This document shows positions 25,260 through 37,081 of a stretch of DNA of 64,000 nt, piece by piece. A model generated the notes under the pieces. That model saw nothing but the letters and a program-made list of their open reading frames with translations. It did no database searches and was not told the origin of the DNA. The stretch lies in NCBI GenBank assembly GCA_020226215.1, contig CM035236.1, positions 7,507,001 to 7,571,000 of the forward strand, written 5' to 3'. Both the position numbers and the translations under genes were made by a program. Origin of the DNA: Sindora glabra (Eukaryota; Streptophyta; Magnoliopsida; Fabales; Fabaceae). How positions within the stretch are numbered: position 1 is the first letter of the stretch; each line of letters begins with the position of its first letter.

Positions 25260-26074
25260 GATCAAGTGTTAGGTAGCAATTGGATAGGAAAGGGAAAAAA
25301 ATTCAGAGGAGTGGTAGTCTGCTCTGCAATATGCCTGCCGCATCCAAATGGAATTCAGTTTTGCATCACGCCAGGCTTGTGCTGTGAAGCTCAGTACATT
25401 AAACCCTCAGTTGTTATATGATGGCATTACCTAAATCGTTTCATCCCTTTTAACCCAATGAATAACATGAGTTAATTTTCTAGAGATGGACCAAATGTTT
25501 ATTTATATATGAACATACTGAAAAAGAAGATTTACTTCAGGTTGCAGAATACAGATACCATGTATATGGTAGAGAAAGGAAATGAAAGGGTTCAAAACTT
25601 AATATTTGGTTTTCACATGGCATTAACTCTAATGGTGTCACTTAAAGAATTATTTTTAATACTGGGTATGAGAAGTAATAAACATAAAGGTTTCGGAAGA
25701 TTTTTTTTTTTTTTTTTTTGGGCGTCCATTGAATTGTGGTCCAAAATTTTGGAAGGAGAGAGCAAGCAAACGCAACAGACAAATAATACTAAAAGGGAGT
25801 TGATGTCATCATTTTGAGTGTGTTTCGAGGTCATTATAGCAACGTCCTTTGTCCCCCTACCCTGATCTCTCTCTCTCTCCATAGCCAACTTCCAGTTCTC
25901 ATTTGAACAAGTACATTCTGAGTTATAAATTTCCTGATTTCAGATTCCAAGCATAGTTGAGGAGTATCTGAAGCAGTGTTAAGCAGTGAAGATGCGAGTC
26001 TGAACACAAATTTCCCAGAAAGAGGACCTAACTGAATCACCGTCCACTTTTGCACAAGCAAAAAGAAAGCACCG
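24640..26074 (+). promoter_or_regulatory. Probable 5' UTR and leader intron of the 26-kb gene
   Basis: A GC-richer tract at about 24640-24877 ends in CATCACAG followed by GTCAG, a good donor. A pyrimidine-rich acceptor, TTCCTGATTTCAG, ends at 25943, leaving 131 bp to the start codon. The inferred 1066-bp intron (24878-25943) contains an (AT)n run at 25195-25256 and a poly-T at about 25700-25719. This is read from splice signals only. Confidence 0.35.
25195..25256. repeat. (AT)n microsatellite
   Basis: This is an AT run of about 31 units inside the inferred leader intron. Confidence 0.95.
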
Positions 26075-26724
26075 ATGGAGAAGCTCGCTAATCCATACGA
26101 CAAAGAAAACATGAGGATGGCCATGCTGAAGCATGAGGAAACTTTCAAAGAACAGGTTTCTTTCTTTCTGTTGTCAATTCAGTTGGTCTCATCTTTAAGC
26201 AGCATTAACAGATTCTAATTAACTGAAGAATTATATTACAGGTCTATGAACTTCATCGTTTGTATCGAATCCAGAAAATACTGATGAAAAATATGGAAAG
26301 TTACAGAGGCATGGAATTAAGCCAACGGGGCTGGAACTTGAAGAATGCTTTTAATTTAACACAAAATGCTCATCAGCCTCAAATGAAATTTGATCTTGAA
26401 CGGCCAGCAGAGGAGCATATTGCAGAATCGGACGGTGAAGGAGTCTTAGAACTCATAGATGAGACTGAAATTGAGCTGACATTAGGCCCCTCCAGTTACA
26501 ACCACCGTAGGAAGAAAGCTGAGAGGCTGCTTAGTTCGGATTCTGGACACAGTTTGTCTTCTTCTTCCACTGGTTCCAACAAGATAAGTCCAAGGAGCGA
26601 TGCAAGGAGGAGGGAAGAATCAAGCAGAATTAGGAATAGTTTAGATATTGAAGAACGGTCAAGACAGGAGAGACTAAACCAGTCTCCTTGGATTTTCCAA
26701 GTGTTGAATCTGAACATGACTTAG
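26075..26724 (+). CDS. Small plant protein with DUF863-like motif, 187 aa
   Basis: Two exons: 26075-26155 (27 codons) and 26242-26724 (160 codons plus stop). The 86-bp intron is GT...AG, in phase 0, with acceptor ATATTACAG. The start ATG is followed by a charged N-terminus. Residues 20-42 hold the motif HEETFKEQ-VYELHRLYRIQKILM, split exactly at the intron; similar heptad-like helices occur at the N-terminus of larger plant DUF863 proteins (from memory). Residues 104-110, IELTLGP, resemble an EAR-type repression motif (LxLxL with Ile in the first place). A Ser-rich and basic stretch (115-170) follows, then SPWIFQVLNLNMT at the C-terminus. No signal peptide or membrane segment is visible. Function is unknown; a nuclear or regulatory role is only a guess. 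It converges with the BTB-NPH3 gene. Confidence 0.8.
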
Positions 26725-28843
26725 AATGAAATCAAAATATGTGAAGTGAATGTGATATATAATTTTTACAGTTCTGAACTGCTTTTTTAGGACTAACTCT
26801 GTGGAGGTTTTTGCATGGAATTTTCTGCCCAGTTGTCAAGTGTGGTGAGATATGACGAAAGACTGTAACCATTCACATGTGACTGATATTATCCTGTTCT
26901 CGCAATCAGTCACCGTATTGATATGGTCATCGTTGCCACTAAAGTCATGAAATGATCATTTTATGGATTATGATGGCCAGCTTTGTCTATAAGCTCATTG
27001 AATCTATCTTAGTAGTTTTTTTCCACTCTGTCCAGAAGACAAGTGATATATTCTATCGTCCTTCAACAAATAATTCAAATCACTATCTGCCTTGCAAGTC
27101 TGATTAAGGAACGAAGTTGATATTATTAATTACATATTGATAGACAGTGATCTTGTTGCTGTAGATAAATGCTTTCTAAGGAGGCAATCTTATGAGTGAG
27201 GTTGCTTCTCTCTGCATCTTTTGTATACTTCGCGTATAAATACTTCAATATCTTTAGCTTCCCTTATTCAAATGTATGGATTCAATGAACTGAAAGTTTC
27301 CAGTTGGGGATCAATACACAAAGGAGACATTTGTTGATTTCTTTGGGCCCCGGCTGCGGCAGACGGAGGAACTAATTTGCCTGGACTGAGCAAAATTGAG
27401 GAATTGCTAATGACCATTAGCTAGTTTTGAGGATGAATTTGTAAATAAAAACTAATTCAGGGACAAAATTTTTAATTTAGTCTTGATGTTCTGTTACTTT
27501 TAGTTCGTTATTTTGGAGAATAGTTATCCCTTGATTCTCTCCAATCAAATAGACAATATAACTTTAATTCCAAAAAGGCATGAAGTAAGTAGACAAATTT
27601 TCTTTTCTTCTCTCTTTAGTCTAATCCATATAGGACCAATCACTCACAACCTTTCTGGGCAGCAAGAAGTTGGACATCTTGTTCCTGTCTGCCATGAGAT
27701 GGACACTAGATTCCTTTGAAAATACTCATCAGCTTTTGACATGTTCTGCTAAGATCTGTCCCAAAATATGTATAACTTACTGCATTTAATTTAATACCTT
27801 TTATCACATTAACGATTTTTGAGACCAAACTATGATCTTGTTGGCTTTTTATGATGATCCGTTTCAGACATAAACCGACTAGACGAAGACTGCTAGGCTG
27901 TCATTGGAAGTATAAGCTGTGTATCGAGGAGGTCTGAATAATTTGAAGAATGACCCCACTGTTGTTTTCAGAGGTTATATTCTTACTCTGATCTCAAGAT
28001 CTGTTTGATTTATTTATTTATTTGAAAGTTCGAGTGTCTCTGTAGCAACACAAATTGACCCTCCGAATATTTATGAATAAAACTGATAAGCGATGAGGAA
28101 ATGTACCAATAATATGTTCAATGTCATTCTTAATTTATTATCAAAATTATGAAGAATCCTCAAATCATATACATCACTGTTCCTCACCAAACTTGTAGAT
28201 AATTCTAGTTACCGAATTTTATATGGCACCAGTCCAATTGCGCAACTATCTTCTATTTCAGCAAGATGTTTTGACACCATAGATATTGGAGCATCAATGA
28301 AAAAAATTCTCCATATTGTGCAAAATCTATTCGATATTTTTGCCCAAGTGACCAAGAGGCTGGTATCTCAGATTAATAATTTGTTTGGGAGAAAGGGAAA
28401 GAGAGAGGGGAGTGGAAGAAAGAAGAATGGAAGATAAGCATTTTTTTTCCCCTTCTGTTAAATCCGGTGAAACTTGACCTCCAATTTATTTTCAACATAG
28501 ACTTACTTATTATGCAGATGACTAGAGCAGAATGATGATTTTTCTACCATCATCCAGTGTTGAATGGAGTCTATTCTTCCTGATTTAGAGCATTAGTGTT
28601 GTCAATTAACAGCTTAACTGAAACCCAAGCATCATTCAGAAATTCTTTTTTTTTTTTTTAATTTTCACCATCCTTTACATCTATATAGTACTTGACGAAA
28701 GGACATTTGTTATATAAATTATAATCTACAACAGAATCACATGAATGAAACCTATTCTATTTTCAAGCCTCTAGAAAAACTAAGGAAGACCCTATATATG
28801 GCAATGTTCTGCACAATGCCCAGTGAGACCGGGCTGAATGGAT
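26725..28843. other. Intergenic region between convergent genes
   Basis: This region must hold the 3' UTRs and polyadenylation sites of both flanking genes, which I cannot place precisely. I see no further coding sequence; a 68-codon plus-strand ORF at 27513 has no recognisable features. Confidence 0.55.
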
Positions 28844-31800
28844 TCAGGAAATAGAATGCCGACGATTTTTATCGGGTTTTGTACGTCCTTTGGAGGGCAT
28901 GAAACCATCAGCACGTAGAAAAGGAGAAAGCCTTCCAAGTTTCTTGGACATTGAGCTTATGAATGATTTTCGAGGCAGAGGGGGCTTATCAGCATAAGAA
29001 GGTGAAGCATTTGTCAACGAACTGCTCTCTGCTGACTTGAGTGTGGTTCTTTCAATCTCTTTTAGTTTCATTTTCAACTTCACAACCTCTAATTTGAGGT
29101 CCTGATTTTCTCTCCGTAAGCTCGAGAGTTCGTTTGATAGTGGTTGAAGGTCACTGGAGTATACATTCAGCTTGGAAGGAACTGAAGAAGATTCAACACC
29201 TACGCTGCCATTCATGGCATCTCGAAGACGTTGCTGTTCATAGTAAAGGACTTGAACCACAGTTTGGACAGGAAGCCGGTCATTCTGAGCAGCATGTGCA
29301 CACGCCTCCCTGGATAACTTCTGACAGTCCATCACACTACAAACTTTCTTCCTTTCCAGGTCACTTAGAACAGGATGAGCCTAAAAAATTTAGGTTTAAT
29401 TTTATCAGCATAAATTTATAATAATTCACATGTCAATATCATAAATTAGGAGGAAAATCTTAGTTGCATTTAAACATTGTATACAACTATCACTTAATAT
29501 ATTGTGATAGAATCTAAAAGGGTTGGACAAGTTTATATCAGATCATAAAATTGTGCAATTGAGTAACAATTAATGAGTAAATGTAGTCCTGGAATCAGAA
29601 TTGTGCCACAAAGTTACCCATTAAATTTAATGAAGACATTATTGTAAATTCAACCATATGACAGTGACAGATAAATTAGGATGAGGTCTAAACCAACTGG
29701 CAGTTCGATGTACTGAAAGAATTTGCCCTAGGTGGCTGGAATCTTGGTTAACAACATGCAATGTGAGCTCTTTTTTGGACGAGTTGAGTCAATAGGGGAA
29801 AAAGGGATACCTGAGTGTAAGTAAATATGCAAATTGAAAGTGGGAGTAATGAAGAAGCAGGAGGGGAATTGGGATAATAGATCGAAGCATCAATTATAAC
29901 AAATTTTCCTGCATCATACACCTCTGTTTTTGCTCCTACCAAGCGTGTGACCTAAATAAGAATGCATTAAATTTGTCATAGATAAAATCCATGCTGATAA
30001 AGGACTTCACCTTGAGATAGATATCTATGGCTCGATACACCCCATCTTCTGTTGCCCTGGATTGTTCAGGAATTAGTTCAGCTAGACTAATGAACTTAGA
30101 AACAGGTAAATTCCGATCAGTGGCTATTTCAGCAAGGTAATTCTCCATCAGCTTTCCAACCCTCTCCACATCTCTCTGTGGAGAAGAAAAATAATCATTC
30201 TCTGCACTGTAGACCGGAAGATTTCCAGCTTCAGATTCAAAGTAACAAGTCATGATGCGCTGAACAGTATCCACATCAAACAATGTGTCCCCTGTAAATG
30301 AATAAGAAGGAATAAGAAGATCATCTAAAACAGCTTGTCCTAACTGCATGGCCATCCTTTTTTCCAAATCAAGCCTGCAAGCAACTGTTGTCTCCAGATA
30401 TATTGCTGCTCGGAGCAACATAGCAAGAAAGCTGACTGACATCGCATTCTTCTCCTTTGGCAAAAGACTCACTATTGTCTCTAAAACAACCCTCTTCTCA
30501 TGCTCCTGTCTTGGCTCAATATTTTTTCTTCCCTTCCCAGACATTTCCTGCACCATAAAAAGGAATTCAAAAATTCATACATAAGAAATTGACTAAACTT
30601 CTGCTTTTCGTCGCTTACTAATTCAGCAAATATCATTTTAGCCATTTAGACAATTTTAAGACTAATTATGTCCTTCATCCATTATACTTTTTCTTCCAAT
30701 CAAATTCTTCTTTTAACTGATATTGGAGTGGTAACCGACTAGCTAACGTGGCAACAACAAAAAAGGGACGCCATGTCAGCATCTCTATTAGCCAAACAAA
30801 TAGTAAGTTAACAAAATGATTTGATTTAAAAATTCCAGTAAGCGGAGGAGGAAATTGATCTTTACATTGTCTGTTGTCTAAATTAATAGAAACTGAATCA
30901 ATGAGGAAGAATTTAGTCTAATGAAACCAATTTTATTTTGAACATTTTATCTCTTTGGTAAGAGCTCTCACCAAACCTCGTAGAGATTTCTGTGCATACA
31001 GCATCAGGATTGGACCAATAGCATATTGCTTAAATCCTCTTGCGATCATTGCAATCAGAACCCTTTGGAAAATGTCAATTCTTAAAACCATTAGATCTTC
31101 AGCCCACCAGTCAACTACAGGCCTTTGATGAGATGCCATGGAGGAAACAACCCCCTCAGTACTACCCTCACCACTTCCAGAAGAACAGAATTGGCTTTCC
31201 TTGCAGGCTATATATGCAATGGCATCTATGCACCGGCTTACCAGTTTCGCTCTCTCTGCTATTGGAAGGAGGTTCTCTGATGTATGCAAAATTGAAACTG
31301 CCCCTGCAAGGCTCTTTAATGCCACTTCGTTTAAGTAGGCATCAGTTCTTCCCACCAAGTTTCCAACTGAGTAATCCTCTGTCATCTCAAGATACTCGGC
31401 CACACAGCGAAGCATAGCAATGTTTTCTATGCTTATTTCAAAATTTATCCCGTAGCAGAACTTTGCTGCCAGTTCAAATGCTTCTACTCCACCAGGAACA
31501 TCACGGAGTTCAATAAGTGAAACATCAGCATCGCTGGATTCTGAGACCAGTTTCCTAATGTACCCACATTTAGAGACTAATGGAAACTGCAATTACAGTA
31601 CAAGATTCAAATGTGAATTCAAATCAACCAAAATAGCAATTTGTTTTACTTGTACTTGCTGCTTTAATTTATGTTCTAAGTTCTACATAAAGAGAGACAA
31701 AAATCAAGCAATTGGTGTACAGAATTAAATATATAGCAATAGATTGACTGATACATGCAGCTGAAGAGTCTTTGACTCGTTTAAAATAGGCTCAGTACCT

Positions 31801-32126
31801 TGTGCAATGAAAAGGAAGCTTCTCCAACTTGAACGGTGACATCACTAGGAATCTCCTGAGAAGAAATCCTGTGAGAAGTTTTAAGATACGAAGGTTTCAG
31901 TAATTCTCATTCTGTGCATGTAAAAACAACGGAAGCACATTACAGAATCAAGTTTTGAGCAAATATGTGAAGGCAGACACACCAGCGAAATAATTATGAA
32001 AGATCAAAAGTATCAAAGGTACCATTCGCTAGTTCTCTTCAGGGCAGTAGAAAGAAGCTCTTTCTTGTTCATAGCCATATCAGAAGTAATAGGTTCAGTT
32101 TTCTCCTCCTGATCACGATCCACCAT
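28844..32126 (-). CDS. BTB/POZ-NPH3 domain protein, 620 aa
   Basis: Five exons (minus): 32126-32023, 31868-31799, 31586-30972, 30547-30011 and 29380-28844. All introns are GT...AG, and the parts join in frame to 620 residues, the usual family size. The BTB domain spans about 44-140 (IPSDVTVQVGEASFSLHK across exons 2-3). The NPH3 domain runs from VDWWAEDL (about 216) to VLYYEQQRLR (about 493), including the conserved MDCQKLSREACAHAAQNDRL. A coiled coil lies at about 521-553 (LSNELSSLRRENQDLKLEV). The C-terminus ends RRHSIS. The family's known members act as substrate adaptors for CUL3 ubiquitin ligases at the plasma membrane, in phototropism (NPH3, RPT2) and auxin-dependent organ formation (NPY group). 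Which subgroup this belongs to I cannot say, so no symbol is given. The first ATG is taken because it leads directly into the family's N-terminal KRTSEW segment; two in-frame ATGs follow at residues 17 and 19. Confidence 0.95.
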
Positions 32127-33238
32127 GGCAGAGAGACTTACAATATATCTATAGTTTCAGTTTAGTTCGCTTGATGATGACGAAAGAGAAAAGGCAAGAA
32201 GAGTCGGTTAAGCTTCATCTTTTTTGTTTTCGACTCCTTTTACTTGGTCTTCAGGCAGGAAAAGTGGATAATTTTTATTCCTCGGTTCGGAAATCCTTTG
32301 ACATGAGAAGTTAAACACTTCACACCATTTTTAGGAATAAGGAGAATAGAGGATGAAGCTCAAGTCAATTAATGATCAGAATTAAGTCTAGAATTACTAA
32401 AATAGGCTTCCCTTTCTACTAGAACACCAACTTCACAGAATCACAGACGGTAGAGGAAAGAAAGTGACTGGTTATTTGGACATTACTGACAGAAAGATGG
32501 GCTAAAAGCAAGCTTGAGGATGTACGTTACGCTGTGTGGTGTGAGTTTATGGAATTTCAGCGGGAAGGATGAGATGGCTGTATGTTGATTGGCGTCTAAC
32601 CGCGTGTGTTTGCACGTGATGCTACTGGGGAGACTATTCTCCTCCACAAACATTGCCGTTTTGAGGATTTTTTTCTTTTTTTTTTTTTTTTTTGGCTGTA
32701 TTTCCTGAAACCTTGCATTATTGCAATCCCATTGCGGTGATATTACTTATTAGGTTATTAAGAGGGAGGCATGCGTTGCTTAATCCAGAATTGTGAAAAC
32801 GACGAAGACAAGCAGACTGGGACTGTGATGTTTCACAATTCATGCAAAATAACATTATCTATACCGACTTATATAAAAGAATAAAATTATTTATATAATT
32901 ATTATTTATAAATAAAATTATAACTTTATAAAATTTAAAAATTATTTTACCAACACCTACTATTTTTAATTGTGATGGCTTGAACAGAACCGGCAGAGTT
33001 GCATTTCCTAACAACTAGCACTAAAACAAAATTTAGATAAGAGCAATTATGGAAGAATAATATCATTTTCATTCTCTGTATTTACTTTCTATTCACTTTT
33101 TTTTTTATAGATTCTGGGGTTTATAGTTCTATGAACTTCACCACTTATTAGAGAGGATTGAATACTCACTTTCTAAAAAAGGATTGTTAGAAGCATTTTT
33201 CATAGCAAAATAAAATTTCATCTCATCAATGTTTTCTT
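32127..33238. other. 5' region of the BTB-NPH3 gene
   Basis: The 5' UTR and promoter of the minus-strand gene should lie here, in the GC-richer part up to about 32600. A poly-T of about 20 lies at 32672-32692. I cannot place a TATA box or start site with confidence. Nothing else is seen up to the LTR at 33239. Confidence 0.45.
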
Positions 33239-33691
33239 TGTTAGAATTTTTATGTAAGTTATTATTAATTATAAATATTTTATTTTTTTTGGTAAAGTTA
33301 GCTAAAGAATGATTCAAGAAATTTTTATTTTTTAAAATTCAATTATTAAAATGATCTATTACTTGAATTTATAGATACTTAATTTTAAATTAATATGCTT
33401 AGCAGCTAAAGTACAGGCCTATACTTTTTTTTAACTCATAATGAAAAAGTCTGATAGGATTTTATTTATATTGGTTAGGTTATCTCTTTATTCCTAATCT
33501 AATTCAATCATTAATTTATCTTATTAAGAGTTGCACACCTTAAAAGAAGGAGAGAAAAATTTATACTTATGGTATTCATTTAAATATTGTCATGTCCAAG
33601 AAAATTAAATTTACAATAAAGATACACTTTTGCATTAATTTTTTTATGATATTCTAAATTCTATATAAGTTTTAATTTAAATACCTTCCCA
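33239..33691 (+). repeat. 5' LTR of the non-coding LTR element
   Basis: It starts TGTTAGAATTTTTATG and ends near CTTCCCA. It aligns along its length with 41181-41581, apart from an extra segment of about 50 bp near 33425-33480 that the other LTR lacks. Confidence 0.8.
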
Positions 33692-33703
33692 TGATATCAA
33701 AGC
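33692..33703 (+). other. Degenerate tRNA-Met primer-binding site
   Basis: It reads TGATATCAAAGC, which matches TGGTATCAGAGC at 10 of 12 positions; both changes are G to A. It abuts the 5' LTR. Confidence 0.75.
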
Positions 33704-34612
33704 CTTCTTATATAAATTTAAGATCTCATTATATGTCATCATATATACAAAATACTTAATAATAATTACTATCTAATTTCAATTTTGAATTATTCCTAAA
33801 TAATAAATTGGCCATGATAAAGGGCTTTTGATTCATGAATTTTATTTTGATAAAGAATAAGAAATTTTGCCTTTTGAATATGTCTAGCAAATAAAATTTT
33901 AAATATTACATATGTGGAAGCATGCTTTAAATTTGAGTGATAATATATAAAGTATTCATGAAATAATAATTCAATATTCTTTGTTTTATTTGAATTCAAT
34001 TTTTATAACTTGATAGTAGTATAAATAAACTTTAAAGAGGATGGCAAAAACCTTGTGATTAAAATAATGATATCATTATATATTCTAAAATAAATAATAA
34101 TTATTACTATTTTGAATTAATTATATATATAATGTATATAGTTTAAAAAAATAAATCTAATTAATTTGATACAAGTAACCTTCATTTTATATGTTTATTT
34201 TATTATTTGTTTTAATCTAATTAATTTTATTAAATTATTTGAAATTGTCTTCCATTTTAATTTTAATATTCTATCAATTTTGATATGATTAATTTTTTAT
34301 GGATATTTTTAGATAATTTCATGACTGTAAAATTACAATAATTTGATATTGTTATTATTATTATTATTATTATTTGAAATTGGTTGAGTAATGAATAAAT
34401 CCTAATTTTATAATTCTATAAATTTGTTTGATTTTATTAGATAGTTTGAAAAAATCTTTCAAATATAACAAATTTACATATGGTGTATGTTAGTTTCATC
34501 AATTATCATTTTTATTTCATTATAATTATTTTATTTTGATTTGTAATTTTATGAGATTTATTATGCATTATTTATCCATTAATAATTTGAAATGAATTGA
34601 ATCAATCAAGTT

Positions 34613-34615
<3 letters not shown>

Positions 34616-34659
<44 letters not shown>
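34616..34659. repeat. (AT)n microsatellite
   Basis: This is an AT run of about 22 units inside the non-coding LTR element. Confidence 0.95.
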
Positions 34660-34662
<3 letters not shown>

Positions 34663-34936
34663 TTTTTTATTTCAATGCATTATTTACCATTGAAAATTGT
34701 ATTTTGGATCAAACTTTGTCATTTTTTCTTTTTTTGACTAAGCTTGATTCATGCTTAAATGGTAGAAAGCCAAAAGTAAATATGAGGTAATATATTAAAA
34801 TTACTTTTATTTTTCTCTTTTTTATTAATTCATTATTTTCAATATTAGATATAAGTTATCTATTTTGAAAGTAGTACAAAAAGTTTCTTAACTAGTCAAG
34901 ATGTATGAAATTCAAATTATATGATTTTATAACTTA

Positions 34937-34938
<2 letters not shown>

Positions 34939-35010
<72 letters not shown>
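34939..35010. repeat. (AT)n microsatellite
   Basis: This is an AT run of about 36 units, the longest in the window, inside the non-coding LTR element. Confidence 0.95.
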
Positions 35011-35012
<2 letters not shown>

Positions 35013-35281
35013 TTGAAAATAATTATTTAAATATTTTATATTCAATGAAGCTTAAAATTATGAAATTTAATATAATTTGGGGCTCTTATAATCAATATAA
35101 GTGCAATTTATATAGCAACCTATTATGGGATAATCATATTTTGTTTGTTATTAATTTTAAAAATTATTTGAATAGTAGTTATAGATATTTTCTATTATTA
35201 TCACAAATTTTTATTTAGGATACTTTTAGATTAATTTTGAATAATTATCACTAAAATGATCGTATTACTTTATAAGATCCT

Positions 35282-36118
35282 CGAGTCATTAATATTTATA
35301 GAATTGAATTCTAATTATTTAATACAATTACTTGCCTAAAGAGGGTAACTATGTATTTTAATTAGAAATTGGCATATTAAAATATTTTTAATATATTTTA
35401 TTATTGAAAAATTATCTACTCCAAAGGAAAAAAATTGTTAATATTAAAGTATTGTCTTCATTAACTTCAATAATAGGAGGAATTTCATATATTATATTTT
35501 CTATTCAAAGAGAAAAGAATATAGCAATTTCTTTTGTATACTCCTAGATATTTTTATTATCGAGTCATTAATATTTATAGAATTGAATTCTAATTATTTA
35601 ATACAATTACTTGCCTAAAGAGGGTAATTATGTATTTTAATTAGAAATTGGCATATTAAAATATTTTTAATATATTTTATTATTGAAAAATTATCTACTC
35701 CAAGGGAAAAAAATTGTTAATATTAAAGTATTGTTTTCATTAACTTCAATAATAGGAGGAATTTCATATATTATATTTTCTATTCAAAGAGAAAAGAATA
35801 TAGCAATTTCTTTTGTATACTCCTAGATATTTTTATTATCGAGTCATTAATATTTATAGAATTGAATTCTAATTATTTAATACAATTACTTGCCTAAAGA
35901 GGGTAATTATGTATTTTAATTAGAAATTGGCATATTAAAATATTTTTAATATATTTTATTATTGAAAAATTATCTACTCCAAGGGAAAAAAATTGTTAAT
36001 ATTAAAGTATTGTTTTCATTAACTTCAATAATAGGAGGAATTTCATATATTATATTTTCTATTCAAAGAGAAAAGAATATAGCAATTTCTTTTGTATACT
36101 CCTAAATATTTTTATTAT
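35282..36118 (+). repeat. Three tandem copies of a 279-bp unit
   Basis: Units begin CGAGTCATTAATATTTATAG at 35282, 35561 and 35840, exactly 279 bp apart. They differ at only a few bases, so this amplification is much younger than the host element. Each unit carries the leader-type motif TTGCCTAAAGAGGG once. The last 115 bp or so of the unit is shared with the next array. Confidence 0.93.
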
Positions 36119-37081
36119 CTATATACCTACGAACTATTATATTGCATTTTTAATATTATGCACAATATTTTTTGCTTTATTAATTTATTTTTATTATTAA
36201 AATTATTTTAGATAATTACTATCTCAAAAAGAATTTTATTTATGAAAATAAAATAAAAATTATTATATTTTCAATATTTTCTTCATTGACTTCAATAATA
36301 GGAGAATCTTTATATATTATATTTTCTATCTAAAGAGGAAAGAATATAGCAATTTCTTTTATATACTTCTAAATATTTTTATTATCTATATACCCATAGA
36401 CTATCATATTGCATTTTTAATATTATGCACAATATTTTTTTGTTTTATTAATTTATTTTTATTATTAAAATTATTTTAGATAATTACTATCTTAAAAACA
36501 ATTTTATCAGTGAAAATGAAATAAAAATTATTATATTTTCAATATTGTCTTCATTGATTTCAATAATAGGGGGACTTTTATATGTTATATTTTCTATCCA
36601 AAGAGAAAAGAATATAGCAATTTCTTTTATATATTCCTAAATATTTTTATTATCTATATGCCCACAAATTATCATATTAAATTTTTAATATTATGCACAA
36701 TATTCTTTTACTTTATTAATTTATTTTTATTATTAAAATTATTCAAGATAATTACTATTTCAAAAATAATTTTATTAGTGAAAATGAAATAAAAATTATT
36801 ATATTTTCAATATTGTCTTCATTGATTTCAATAATAGGGGGACTTTTATATGTTATATTTTCTATCCAAAGAGAAAAGAATATAGCAATTTCTTTTATAT
36901 ATTCCTAAATATTTTTATTATCTATATGCCCACAAATTATCATATTAAATTTTTAATATTATGCACAATATTCTTTTACTTTATTAATTTATTTTTATTA
37001 TTAAAATTATTCAAGATAATTACTATTTCAAAAAGAATTTTATTAGTGAAAATAAAATAAAAATTATTATATTTTCAATAG
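36119..37081 (+). repeat. About 3.6 tandem copies of a 267-268-bp unit
   Basis: Units begin CTATATACC or CTATATGCC at 36119, 36386, 36654 and 36922, the last partial. They share with the preceding 279-bp units the block that runs from CTTCATT through a TTTCTAT...AAAGAG motif to ATTTTTATTATC. The other half is unrelated to the 279-bp unit, so two families were built on one core. Confidence 0.9.

Noticed and set aside
35282..37081. CRISPR-like array
   Set aside because: Repeats of 268-279 bp abut without spacers, in a plant retrotransposon.
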